Below are positions 37,345 to 47,100 of a stretch of DNA of 64,000 bases, one piece after another. The stretch lies in NCBI GenBank assembly GCA_012295275.1, contig CM022665.1, positions 29,554,457-29,618,456 on the forward strand, given 5' to 3'. Position 1 is the first letter of the stretch. Each line of letters opens with the position of its first letter. The translations under genes and the position numbers were made by a program. The stretch comes from Chrysomallon squamiferum. Lineage: Eukaryota; Mollusca; Gastropoda; Neomphalida; Peltospiridae. Under the pieces are notes generated by a model, which saw only the letters and a program-made list of their open reading frames with translations, was not told the DNA's origin and ran no database searches.

Positions 37345-37933
37345 TACCGTATATACTTGTGTACAAGGCGACCTTATGTATAAGTCGATGTGTATTTTAA
37401 GACCATAAATTGCGTCATTTTAGGTATTACTTGTGTATAAGTCGACTGTAGATTCCAGGCACCGTCACTTTGTTTTCGATTTGTCGGTAGTGGATATTAA
37501 TGACGATTGCAATATTATTTCACCAAATTCTTTACAATTACAGAAGTGAGTTTTGTTTATGAAATTAGGACCGATATTTAGTGCAATTTGGCAGAGAAGT
37601 CTGCATTCCTAGATCATTGCAAGACGCCGTAAGGCTGACGGTTTTTTCGCTTTAAAATGTATTTTTATGTCATTAAACGGAAGAATATCATGTTTTACAT
37701 TCATATTTGGTTTTGTTATTTAAGTTTTCACATTTTTTTATACGATAAAATTATATTTTTGAAAAGCTGAAAGACCGCGATTATTTTAGATGCATCCCGT
37801 AGCAAAAAAATAGTCAAAATGGCGACTCTTCAGCAACAGCTACAAAAGCATTACCTATGTATAAGTCGACCCCCAAAATATTACCTTAATATAGTCTCCC
37901 AAAAATTCGACTTATACACAAGTATATACGGTA
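37345..37933. mobile_element. 589-bp MITE with 19-bp inverted termini and TA ends
   Basis: The left end taccgtatatacttgtgta (37345-37363) is matched exactly in reverse complement by 37915-37933. Beyond it the ends continue as partly matching subterminal sequence containing the motif tataagtcga, which recurs at about 37379, 37436 and 37860 and inverted at about 37907. TA at both ends fits a Tc1/mariner/pogo-type target site. No transposase is encoded, so the element is non-autonomous. Superfamily assignment is tentative. Confidence 0.85.
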
Positions 37934-38275
37934 GGTAAAAATGACATCTGAATATTAGAAGAAAAAAATCGTACAAAATGAAAAAAGTCGATTACGCTGA
38001 ATCCATTATTTAAGTGGAACATTTAAACCTATCTTCTTTCACATTCTGCGGTTTGTATTTATTAATTAATAGCCATTTGAAGTAAAGCGGAAGTGCCCGA
38101 TTTGTGTGAAAAAAAAGAAGAAAAAAATAAAAAGAAAGAAACTACTCAGGAACCACAACTCTATATTAGTAGTCGTCTGTAGCGGTAAGCATCGAAATAA
38201 CAGAGAATTTTGTTTACCTATTCACGAATGATCTCATGTTTATATATCAACTGAAAAAGGCCTAAAACGTAATAT

Positions 38276-38362
38276 TAAATTAAAAGTGTTAACAATTACC
38301 ATCAAAGGGGCAATGCCCCTTTAACACACAGTTAAAACAATATGCACGAAATTTAATTAATT
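38276..38362 (-). repeat. 87-bp repeat, inverted partner of 36586-36672 (copy 2)
   Basis: Reverse complement of copy 1 with a single difference (aaagggg versus aatgggg). The pair brackets about 1.6 kb that includes the MITE at 37345-37933 and the right arm of the inverted-repeat block. Confidence 0.9.
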
Positions 38363-39077
38363 AAATATTTATTTAACTCAGTAAATCTACCTCTATTAAG
38401 GTATTCATAAAAAAAAAAACACACTTTGTTGAATAGATAATGTAAATTTGATAAAGTATCTCTTGAAAAAAGATTCCCCAGAAAACATCAAAATACTGAT
38501 ACACGGAAAGTTGATTTTTGAAAACTCTGAAATGCGATATCTTCTACACTATTATAAATATTTTGTTTTTACATTTGGGATTGGTTTTCTTTTAATTGGT
38601 ATATAATATATATAATACATCTTCATTTGACAATTTTAAAAAATGCGTTCATCTATATCCATACTCAGTGCATAGTTTTAATGAAGCTATTACAAGATAA
38701 ACAAATTTGCAAATAAAACAGTAAACATATAAATAATATTTTATTTTCACAACTAATGAAAAATAAAAAATAGAATGTACAAAGCTTTTTATGAGAAGAC
38801 GCCCACCCTATCTGCACTGATTCATCCATCCATTTAAAATATTTTTAAAATCATTTGTATAATATTCTGAACTATCTTCAGGCACAAACAGACATATTGG
38901 CAAATAAAGTATGATTAACTGATGGCTTTGACAGTTTGATTTGTGTATCATTAAAGATTATGAACATACTTTTGCGTATCAGAAAGAATAATGTATTTCA
39001 CATATTGTTACTATTTATTTATTTACGTTTAAATTATTATTATTATTATTATTTTAAATCATTATTTTTAAATAATT
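38363..39077. other. Intergenic 3' of TRIM-C
   Basis: AT-rich DNA downstream of the minus-strand TRIM-C stop; no coding signal seen. It contains an ATT run at about 39038-39052. Confidence 0.45.
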
Positions 39078-41957
39078 TTATTCGTTATTTTTGGAATGCT
39101 TTAATTGACACCATCTAGCATGGCCAAAATCCACTGGCTTATTATCAAAAACATTTTCAGTAAAATTAATATTGTACACATTTATATTACCCAATGTATT
39201 AACCAAATATACCAGTCTTGCTTCAAATGCCAGGTCTACAGGTTTCAACAAACCATCGGGATTTGTTGCATGATGGGTAATATAGATGCCATTATTGTCA
39301 AATACGGATATCGTGGCCCTAAAACTGTCAAGAGCATATATGTAACCCTTCTCATCCTCGTGAGCTGCTGTTGGCTTCCACGTTGATGTCACTTGGCAAC
39401 GTGTCAGTATATTTCCACGAATATCGCGGACACGAACACATCTATCTCCCCATTCACACGTAACAAGATGGCCGTTAGAAGAAACACTGAAATATGCAAG
39501 TGGATAGTCAAGAGACATCTCAATTTCTTTTCGAAGAGTTCCGTCTGTTCTGTAAAAACGGAACACACCTTCTGGTAGGTTACCGACAATAAATTCTTCA
39601 TCCTTATAACTGGTAAGGGTATATGGGAACCGTGATCCAGTAGATGGTACGGCAGATACTTGAATTATCTCAGCTGGTTCACCCATTTCATTAAATAGAT
39701 GTAATTGGTTTTCGTGAATAGCTCCAATCACATTGTTAGAAACCGCTACAGATGAAGGTGCAAAATGTCCGTGAGATAGTAAACATCGTTTAAAAATCCC
39801 AAATGTGGTAAAAATTTTAATTTCCCTATTTGCGCTGTCAGAAAGAACAATCATATTATTATTCACCGCCATGCTTTTCACAACTGGCTGATGTTTATCT
39901 TTTTCGTACTCACATTCAAAGGCACGCAACTTTTGAAATGAAATTTTTAATTGTGATTTGATATTTGTGGAACCAGATTCACCTGTCGATACATCCTTTT
40001 CGTGAGTGGCATGGAACTCACTACTATGGTAACCTGCTTTTCTATCTGTCTTTCTTTGATTTTCGTGAATACAAATGTCGGTTGTACCACTTGTGGGTAT
40101 AGACTGAATATCACTATCAAATTTGCTTACAATTTCGTCAGTTTTGTTTGGTGCATAATAAAAATGGACACTAGATTCACCTAGATCTGACTTTTCTGGT
40201 ATAGCACATTTGTCTATCGCTTTGTCCATTTCATTTAGTGCAGGCTGAATATCAGGGATTGGTTTAATTACTTCATTGTTCATCTCTTTGGACTTTGACT
40301 GAAAACCATCAGCATTTTCTTCACTTATAAATTCATTTTGTATGGACTGAACGTCGTTACCCCATTTTCTTTCCATTTTGTCAGTCTCTTTTAGTGCGCA
40401 CCGCAAGTCAAAATTAAGGATATCATCCATCTCTTTTTCTTCTGGTATAGACACAAAGCTTATTGCAGGCTTTTCTACCACTTCTTCCAACTCTTTTTGC
40501 GTGGACTGGTCGCGAGAATTTAATTCTTCTACCATCATGTCGGGACATTTTTCTTTAGACCCTACGCTAGTGTTTGGTTCATCTTTCATATTTTGAAGAT
40601 CTGTTGATACAGAATGTATACCAATATTTGGTTGATCACTCATACTGTGAAGATTTTTTTCTGTAGAATGTACGCTAATGTTTGGTTCACCTCTCGTATT
40701 CTTAAGATCTTTTTTTGTAGACTGTACGCTTGTCTGCAATTCTTTTAACACACTGTTTAAATCAGTGTTCGGTTCCTGAACAGTTTTATTGGTTTTACTC
40801 TGTATTTTATTAATCTCATTTTGTAACTCTTGAAATCCGATCTGCAATTCTTCTACCATCTTGCTCACTACCTTTTGAAGTTGTGATTTCAAGATTTGTT
40901 CTTCAGAGTTTTTGTCATTAAAATCTGATGAACGTTCATCAAAAAAGATATCTACATGCGGCATAAATTCAAGTTGCTGGAGTCGGTTTGTTATTATTTC
41001 TTCAAGATAAAGAAACTCTTCGTCTTTTCCTTCATTCATTAACCTGTCACAGAATTCTAAGCAACTTCTTGTGGCAGTTATTTTAAGTTTCGTATTGTCT
41101 ATATGCTCTTTACATTGACCGAACATTTCAGATGTTTTCTTTTCTACTATAGTTAACGCTTTTTCTTTGCAGCATTCAATTTTTGAAATAACATTATTTG
41201 TTTGTTTTTCTATGTTTGTTATTGCTTGGTATTTAAGTTTGTACACATTTGCTATATTATCGTATCCTCTTTTCTTCTCCATTTTTAACTCCTTCGCTTT
41301 TGTCTTCACTTTAACGACATGTTCTGAAAGTCGGTTCTTTTGAAGACTGACCATATCTATAGCTTTTATGGTTTTGTGAAATGTATGAACATGTATAACA
41401 CACGGCAAACATATTGGTATTTTACAGTTTATACAGAAGTATTCTAATACTTTGTCATGATGTTCTGAACACGTTAACTTGCACAGATTCCTCAAATCTT
41501 TGTCGTATAATCCTTTTTTGATGTCTTCCAGTGAAGCTTTCTTGTGTTTCCAGGTGGTGGAGGAAGCATTGTGCGCACGAGAACAATCTGAACACAAATA
41601 ATCTCCACAGTCTAGACAACGAGTTTCAGCAGGTGTCGCATTTCCTTTGAGATCACACGCAGTGCATTGCAGCTGGTCGCTTGTTTTTCCTTTGTGGATA
41701 TCGACGAGGTGTGAGATCAGGACGTTTGTTCTTAGATCAGAGCTTGAACTCAGACTGAAGTCTGCTCTGCATTCCGGACAGGAAACGGATCTGCTTTTAT
41801 CGGATGTGTCCAGCAATTTATCTACGCAGTCGGAGCAATAGGTGTGAACACAAGGAAGGATCTTCGGATTGTCAAAAATATTGGAACAGATTTTACATCT
41901 TAGAAAATCTTCACGAATCGTTTTTATAAGAGAATTATCTTCTTGTAACAAATTCAT
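39078..41957 (-). CDS. TRIM-C: long RING/B-box/NHL-like paralogue with linker repeats
   Basis: 959 aa when started at MNLLQEDNS (41957). The open frame extends 16 codons further to 42005, but an acceptor-like ctgtag follows those codons, and the TRIM-A/B starts align with the internal ATG, so I prefer 41957. Order of domains: RING about 21-63 (CKIC, CVHTYC, CPEC intact); B-box 1 about 98-135; B-box 2 about 163-195; coiled coil about 205-345. A 330-residue acidic/polar linker follows, with a degenerate 18-residue tandem repeat (404-505), and a C-terminal NHL-like region from about 675 (for example GHLVTCEWGDRCVRVR). The linker makes it 306 aa longer than TRIM-A/B. After the propeller it carries about 25 extra residues ending in HSKNNE. 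All RING ligands are present, so a ubiquitin ligase role is plausible. Confidence 0.88.
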   Translation of the reverse strand: MNLLQEDNSLIKTIREDFLRCKICSNIFDNPKILPCVHTYCSDCVDKLLDTSDKSRSVSCPECRADFSLSSSSDLRTNVLISHLVDIHKGKTSDQLQCTACDLKGNATPAETRCLDCGDYLCSDCSRAHNASSTTWKHKKASLEDIKKGLYDKDLRNLCKLTCSEHHDKVLEYFCINCKIPICLPCVIHVHTFHKTIKAIDMVSLQKNRLSEHVVKVKTKAKELKMEKKRGYDNIANVYKLKYQAITNIEKQTNNVISKIECCKEKALTIVEKKTSEMFGQCKEHIDNTKLKITATRSCLEFCDRLMNEGKDEEFLYLEEIITNRLQQLEFMPHVDIFFDERSSDFNDKNSEEQILKSQLQKVVSKMVEELQIGFQELQNEINKIQSKTNKTVQEPNTDLNSVLKELQTSVQSTKKDLKNTRGEPNISVHSTEKNLHSMSDQPNIGIHSVSTDLQNMKDEPNTSVGSKEKCPDMMVEELNSRDQSTQKELEEVVEKPAISFVSIPEEKEMDDILNFDLRCALKETDKMERKWGNDVQSIQNEFISEENADGFQSKSKEMNNEVIKPIPDIQPALNEMDKAIDKCAIPEKSDLGESSVHFYYAPNKTDEIVSKFDSDIQSIPTSGTTDICIHENQRKTDRKAGYHSSEFHATHEKDVSTGESGSTNIKSQLKISFQKLRAFECEYEKDKHQPVVKSMAVNNNMIVLSDSANREIKIFTTFGIFKRCLLSHGHFAPSSVAVSNNVIGAIHENQLHLFNEMGEPAEIIQVSAVPSTGSRFPYTLTSYKDEEFIVGNLPEGVFRFYRTDGTLRKEIEMSLDYPLAYFSVSSNGHLVTCEWGDRCVRVRDIRGNILTRCQVTSTWKPTAAHEDEKGYIYALDSFRATISVFDNNGIYITHHATNPDGLLKPVDLAFEARLVYLVNTLGNINVYNINFTENVFDNKPVDFGHARWCQLKHSKNNE
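40479..40748 (-). repeat. Coding 18-residue (54-bp) degenerate tandem repeat in TRIM-C
   Basis: Five consecutive 18-residue units are visible: LKELQTSVQSTKKDLKNT, RGEPNISVHSTEKNLHSM, SDQPNIGIHSVSTDLQNM, KDEPNTSVGSKEKCPDMM, VEELNSRDQSTQKELEEV, with a sixth, longer unit following. The shared frame is E/Q-P-N-x-x-V-x-S...L-x-x-M. Such a repeat is absent from TRIM-A and TRIM-B. Confidence 0.85.
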
Positions 41958-42984
41958 GATGGCACTTTTGTTTTTCCTACAGTTATAGAAAATGTTTAAA
42001 TACAATTAGTATTTATATGTTATTTATCGATTTTATTTATCTCATGCGTGATCTAATTACTCAGAGGTGTGAATAAAATTTAGTGAGAAAAAATACGGTG
42101 GAAAAAAAAGTCCTTAATGTTAAAAGAAATTTCTTACAGGGTCGATTAGTAACATATAATTATTGCAAGAAGACATTTAAACTAATATCGTCATCATCAA
42201 CATCATCATCTTTGTTCATAACAATGCCTTTATTGGTGCGTGTGTGTGTGTATGTGTGTGTTTAAAAGCTTATTTAATGATATAATACTACTGAACATTT
42301 AAAGTATAACGGAGTTACCTTAATATGTATTATAACATTTAATCGTTGAAAGTTTGTGAGATAAATTATTTTTGACACACACACACACCCACACAGCCTA
42401 TAATTATTTTCTCTTAACAAAACATGTAATGGCGTCATCAAGATTACATCTATGCAATGGATATTTTATAAAACGTTAATTTACCTTTAATGACAATGAA
42501 TAATTTCTTTTTAAAGAAAGTATTCGTAAATGCTTTGATTTGGATGTGCTGCTGATGTCATTTGACTTCAAAAGATACAAATACTAAATTATTATTACTA
42601 GTTCACCGATTGTTTATGTTGGCGTAAGTAACGCATGGTTTCCTAACAATCTATGACGTTGATGATGTTTTATGTGACGTGTATTAATTTCACTGACTAT
42701 CCGATGATGTGAAAAGGTCATGACACTGGCTGTAGTCCGGATTATAAAGATCGTTATTATTATTACTATACATTTATTCATTTATAACTGATATGTTTTA
42801 ACTTACAGTTTTTTATTATTTTTTATTGTTTAAAGATAACGTATGATTCCGCTTATTACCCAATAAAAATTAATGACGTTGGCTATCACTGTCATTCTGT
42901 GAATGTAAGAAAGTGTAATTCAGCCAAGCCAAATTTTCAATTTGTTTCGAATCGTATACAACCAATAGTCTGTCTCTATTGTTA

Positions 42985-42985
42985 A

Positions 42986-43037
<52 letters not shown>
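42985..43037. repeat. (ATT)n microsatellite
   Basis: About 17 perfect ATT units between TRIM-C and TRIM-B. Confidence 0.95.
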
Positions 43038-43038
<1 letters not shown>

Positions 43039-43859
43039 CTGAATACAACTAATAATAATATATGTTAACATTTAAACATTTTAATTTTTCTTTTTTTTCT
43101 TTTTCTTAAGTTACATAGGTAATCTTCATAAACTTGACTTTGGTTTCTAGTAGCACAGAGGTCAAGTCTTTGGTAAATTTCGTTATAAATATTTTTCTTA
43201 ATACCCAAATAGTAGTTTGTATACTGAGTAAACTATTGTAACTGTATATTTATTTATTTATGATTTGTTTGTTTTTTTGTTGTTTTTTTTAAATTTCTGA
43301 TAAAATATTTAATATGGACAATGTAGTCAATAAATAAAAAATAGTCTTTTTGTACGTTTTCAACAAATATGTTATATATAATAAAATATCTTGAAACCAA
43401 TGAATACAGTGAAATATCTTCTTTTTTTTTTTTTCATCTCGCCTGGTTGTTCCCTATATGTATGTTTAATGTTTATGATCTGAATATTATTAATAATACT
43501 TATATCAATCAAAATGTCATCTGCCAACATACATTTAACATGACCACGTAGAACAAAGTGTTTATTTCTTTTCTTTTCTTTATATCGTTATTTTTTCTTT
43601 ATTTATTATCTTTTTTCTTCTTTAAATTTCCTCAAATAGTGTCGAACCCACTAAAAAAAAAAAAAAAAAAAAAAGTACAAATGGCAGATTGTTATCATTG
43701 TGTGGCTACTATTGTTAGAACTACTTGCATGAAATAAATATTCTTTTGTATTTCTTTCTTTCTTTCTTTCTTTCCCCCCTGTTTTTCTAGTTTGGTTCTG
43801 CAAATTTAAACTCACATAAATATATACTGTGTATGAATTCAAAGCAAGAAGATTAAATT

Positions 43860-44240
43860 TGGAGTGTGAGCACCAAATTGGAGAACAGATCCAATGTAGA
43901 TTTTTAGTTAGTCCGACAAATCAAGAAAATTTATGGTAAAAAGCGGACTTTTTCTATTATTTTAAATTAAAGCATTTTCAGGCCATTTTTTTTGTATTCG
44001 TTTGGCATTTTATAAATAATTGACAATGCTTTTAGACACAGTATAAAGACTTCACAATTTTTCTAGTGGGCTCAGTGCATTCAGAATAGAATCGTGTTAT
44101 TAGACAACCATTTATATGATTTTTTTTTATTCGTGTCCGAGTTGATTTTATGGACATTACAACGAAATCCCGAAACTTCCAAGTTGATCATTGGCTAACA
44201 GCAATAGTTCAAAGAATGTAATGGCTGATATATAAATAAA
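43860..44240 (+). repeat. Dispersed repeat family Y, copy 1
   Basis: Shares ordered blocks with 54990-55450: ttttaaattaaagcat (about 43958 and 55118), agtgggctc (about 44065 and 55331), ttttatagacatta/ttttatggacatta (about 44147 and 55367), then similar aacagtagt/aacagcaatagttca blocks. Spacing differs because of indels. Class unknown. Confidence 0.5.
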
Positions 44241-44852
44241 GTTTACTGTAGGCCTACTGTTACTGTTACGAAAGTAACGTACTTAACTATAGATTATTTT
44301 ATTGTATACGCAATGGGCGAACGGTATACCATATAAAAATATTACGAATAATGGTTTTAAATTTGTCTGTCAAAAAACCATTTTCGATTTCTGTGTAGGG
44401 AGATAATTCTGTCATAACGGGATTAACATAATACCAACATTTAGAAAATGTTTATTAAAATCTTTGTTGGTCTTATTTAAGCAAAACATATTGGAAAATA
44501 TTACACGATAAAAATTACAATGTGAATGGTGTACGTAACTAATATGAATACAGTTTAGTCAACAAAACACATAGTAGCAGTTTCTTATAAATATTAATTC
44601 ATTGTTACAACAGGCATGTATTAGGGTACGTAACAGTTACTGCAGTATTTCAGACCCAAAGACAAAAACCCATGCCCGTGTCATGATAAACTGATAAAGA
44701 AAATATGGATCAACAAAGTGCTCAATCAGTAAAGTACCGAACGCACATGCGCAAGGATTTACTCTGTGATCAGGTATCTCGCTGTACGTTTGCGAAGTAC
44801 GCCTGCATTCAAGTATTTTATAATTATTATTATTGTTTATAATCATTTTATA

Positions 44853-44963
44853 AACAGTTAAATGTTTATTATGGTGTTATCCATCGTGTCGATTATTACA
44901 GCAGTTACAAAGTTGACTTCCGGTAATACGTATTAACTGATTTGTTTTTCTTTTAGAGGACAT
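44853..44963 (+). other. 5' flank of TRIM-B duplicated upstream of TRIM-A
   Basis: Reads catcgtgtcgattattacag, cttccggtaatacg and a pyrimidine tract with ttttag before the ATG. It matches 32332-32445 in inverse orientation. The shared segment likely carries 5' UTR and core promoter, so both genes may share regulation. Confidence 0.8.
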
Positions 44964-46925
44964 ATGGCTTCTGGGCAAGATCTAACAAATACAATTTGTG
45001 AAGATTTTCTCACATGTAAAATTTGTTTCAATACCTACGACAAACCAAAGATACTTCCATGTGTCCATACATACTGTTCCTCTTGCATAGAGAAGCTGTT
45101 AGAGAATTCTGATAGATCTGGTTCTATTACGTGTCCTGAATGCAGAGAAAGAGTGACTCTGCCACATGGACTAGTTTCGGATCTTAAAACAAATTTCCTA
45201 ATCAATGGTCTTGTAGATGTTGTGAAAGTTAAGAATGTCAGTGATGTAAAGTGCACAACGTGCAGTTTAAGGGGTAAAGATTTATCTGCAAAAAGTCGTT
45301 GTCTAGATTGTGGAGATTACCTGTGTTCAAGTTGTTCTGATGGACATAATGCTTCGTCCAGAACTTGGAACCATAAAAAGGTTCTCCTGGAGGACATCAG
45401 AAAAGGGAGTTATGACAAAGAACTGAGAAACCTCAACAGGTTAACTTGCTCACAACATCATGAAAAGGAAATAGAATATTTTTGTGAGACATGCCAAACA
45501 CCTATGTGTTTAGCTTGTGTTCTTGTTTCTCATCACGATCACAAATGTATAACAGCCACAGAGGCAGTCACAGCTCAGAAAAATAAACTTGTCAACCACG
45601 TGGTTAAGGTAAAAGAGAAACTTGAACTGCTTAAAACAGAAAAAAAGAAAGCTTGTGAAAATCTTGAAAATCTAAAAACAATTCAGTCTGAAAAAATCAG
45701 AAATACAGAGAAAATAGTGGATGCAGTTATTGCTAAAATAGAAACTCGCAGAAAGCAGTCAATTCTTGAACTGCAGAAGAAGATGGGAAAAAAGCTGGAA
45801 CAAAGCCAGTCACTATTAGAAAATACGGAAAAGAAAATAACTTTAGCAAACGATTGCTTGGAATTCTGCGAAACAATGATAAATCAAGGTAAAAATGAAG
45901 AGATGCTTTACCTAGAAGAAACAATTTCCAAACGACTCCAACAACTAGAAAATGTACCTTCTGTTGAAATACCATCAAATAAAGGAGATACTGAAGAGGA
46001 GGCAGCGTTTGTAAATGATTTCCAGAACACAATGCAACAAATAGATACACTGTTCAGTGGATCTGATTCTTCAAAAGCAGTATGTCCAGCTTTGCAGGAT
46101 CAGACAAAAGACATTAAAAAAGTTGTCTTCAAACTGTTACGTGTTTTTGATACTGAGTGTGAAACTGATAAGAAATTACCAGATGTGAAAGGCATTGCCA
46201 TCAAAGAAAACATTATCTTCGTTGCTGATAATGCAAACAAGAAAATTAAATGTATCACAACACAGGGTGTTCTACAGAAATGTCTTGAAGTTGATGAAGA
46301 TTTTTCACCTTTTGCTGTAGCTGTTTGTGAAGATGTCATTGCTGTTGTGCACAGAAACTTTCTGTTTTTCTTCAAAGAAAATGGCAAAAGAATACAAAAG
46401 GTTGAATTTACGTCAAAACCAAAAGAATGGTCTGGAGTTCGTTTCACATTTGCTCTTGCTAATTACAGAAATGAAGGTTTTATTGTAGGAAATTTGCCTG
46501 ATAATCATTTTCGAGTGTTCTCAAAGGATGGAAAGCTGTTAAAACGATTCGTTGTAGGTTTACGCTCTCCTTTAGCAAATATCAGTATTGATCACAATGG
46601 AAATCTTATTACCTGTGAATGGGGAGATAATTCTGTGAAGGTTCGCACAGGTCTTGGAGAAATAATTACAAATTTTCAGTTAAGTTCAAGCTGGAAGCCA
46701 AATGCAGCAAATAGTGACAGAAATGGATTTATTTATGCTGTTAACAGTTTTAGAGCTTTGATATCTGTGTTTGACCAATATGGCAACATTAAACTCAGTC
46801 ATGCAACAAAACCAGATGGTTTGCTAAACCCAGTAAATCTTGTTTTTGATGGTGATGGTTTAATGTATGTGGTCAGTGAATCAGGGCAGATTAATACATA
46901 TGAAGTAAAAGTTGTCAGTGACTGA
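44964..46925 (+). CDS. TRIM-B: inverted duplicate of TRIM-A with a different C-terminus
   Basis: 653 aa with the same architecture as TRIM-A: RING 18-60, B-box 1 97-137, B-box 2 162-193, coiled coil about 205-330 and a C-terminal NHL-like propeller. All zinc ligands are conserved. By hand comparison residues 1-562 show about 22 differences from TRIM-A (96% identity), only two of them in the first 230 residues. From residue 563 on, identity falls to about 39 of 91. The C-terminal part (SSSWKPNAA, SFRALISVFD, HATKPDGLLNPV) is nearer to TRIM-C (STWKPTAA, SFRATISVFD, HATNPDGLLKPV) than to TRIM-A. The gene therefore looks chimeric. Orientation is opposite to TRIM-A and TRIM-C. Confidence 0.9.
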   Translation: MASGQDLTNTICEDFLTCKICFNTYDKPKILPCVHTYCSSCIEKLLENSDRSGSITCPECRERVTLPHGLVSDLKTNFLINGLVDVVKVKNVSDVKCTTCSLRGKDLSAKSRCLDCGDYLCSSCSDGHNASSRTWNHKKVLLEDIRKGSYDKELRNLNRLTCSQHHEKEIEYFCETCQTPMCLACVLVSHHDHKCITATEAVTAQKNKLVNHVVKVKEKLELLKTEKKKACENLENLKTIQSEKIRNTEKIVDAVIAKIETRRKQSILELQKKMGKKLEQSQSLLENTEKKITLANDCLEFCETMINQGKNEEMLYLEETISKRLQQLENVPSVEIPSNKGDTEEEAAFVNDFQNTMQQIDTLFSGSDSSKAVCPALQDQTKDIKKVVFKLLRVFDTECETDKKLPDVKGIAIKENIIFVADNANKKIKCITTQGVLQKCLEVDEDFSPFAVAVCEDVIAVVHRNFLFFFKENGKRIQKVEFTSKPKEWSGVRFTFALANYRNEGFIVGNLPDNHFRVFSKDGKLLKRFVVGLRSPLANISIDHNGNLITCEWGDNSVKVRTGLGEIITNFQLSSSWKPNAANSDRNGFIYAVNSFRALISVFDQYGNIKLSHATKPDGLLNPVNLVFDGDGLMYVVSESGQINTYEVKVVSD

Positions 46926-47014
46926 TGAACTGTTCAGGTGCATAGTTGTATGAAATATTGATTTTGATTCACAAAACTTAGATTCTAATGTTTGACATGT
47001 TCACTACTTGGTTT

Positions 47015-47100
47015 TCACCCCCCTCCTTTTTGGTGAGGCGGAAATAAAAGATCCCTTGCTGCTAACTGAAAAGATGTAGCCCATTAAGTATCTTTTTTTG
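47015..47100 (+). repeat. Degenerate dispersed repeat, SINE-like, copy 2
   Basis: aaataaaagatcccttgctg then ctaactgaaaag and cccattaagt (47039-47086). It matches the minus strand of 18559-18605 at about 80% by eye over 46 bp. The surrounding segment has a GC-richer block (cacccccctcc) typical of repeat bodies. Confidence 0.6.

Larger units (their letters stand above)
41958..44852. other. Intergenic between TRIM-C and TRIM-B (head to head)
   Basis: Holds the promoters of both divergent genes. Contains (GT) and (AC) runs at 42239-42261 and 42377-42396, an (ATT)n tract at about 42985-43037, poly(A/T) runs and a (TTCT)n run at about 43754-43774. A dispersed repeat copy lies at 43860-44240 (separate entry). 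No additional gene seen. Confidence 0.45.

Noticed and set aside
39105-40596. Plus-strand frames over TRIM-C
   Set aside because: Antisense shadows of the long minus-strand CDS.
41958-42005. N-terminal extension of TRIM-C (16 extra codons)
   Set aside because: The codons precede an acceptor-like ctgtag and have no counterpart in TRIM-A/B; the start at 41957 aligns with the paralogues.
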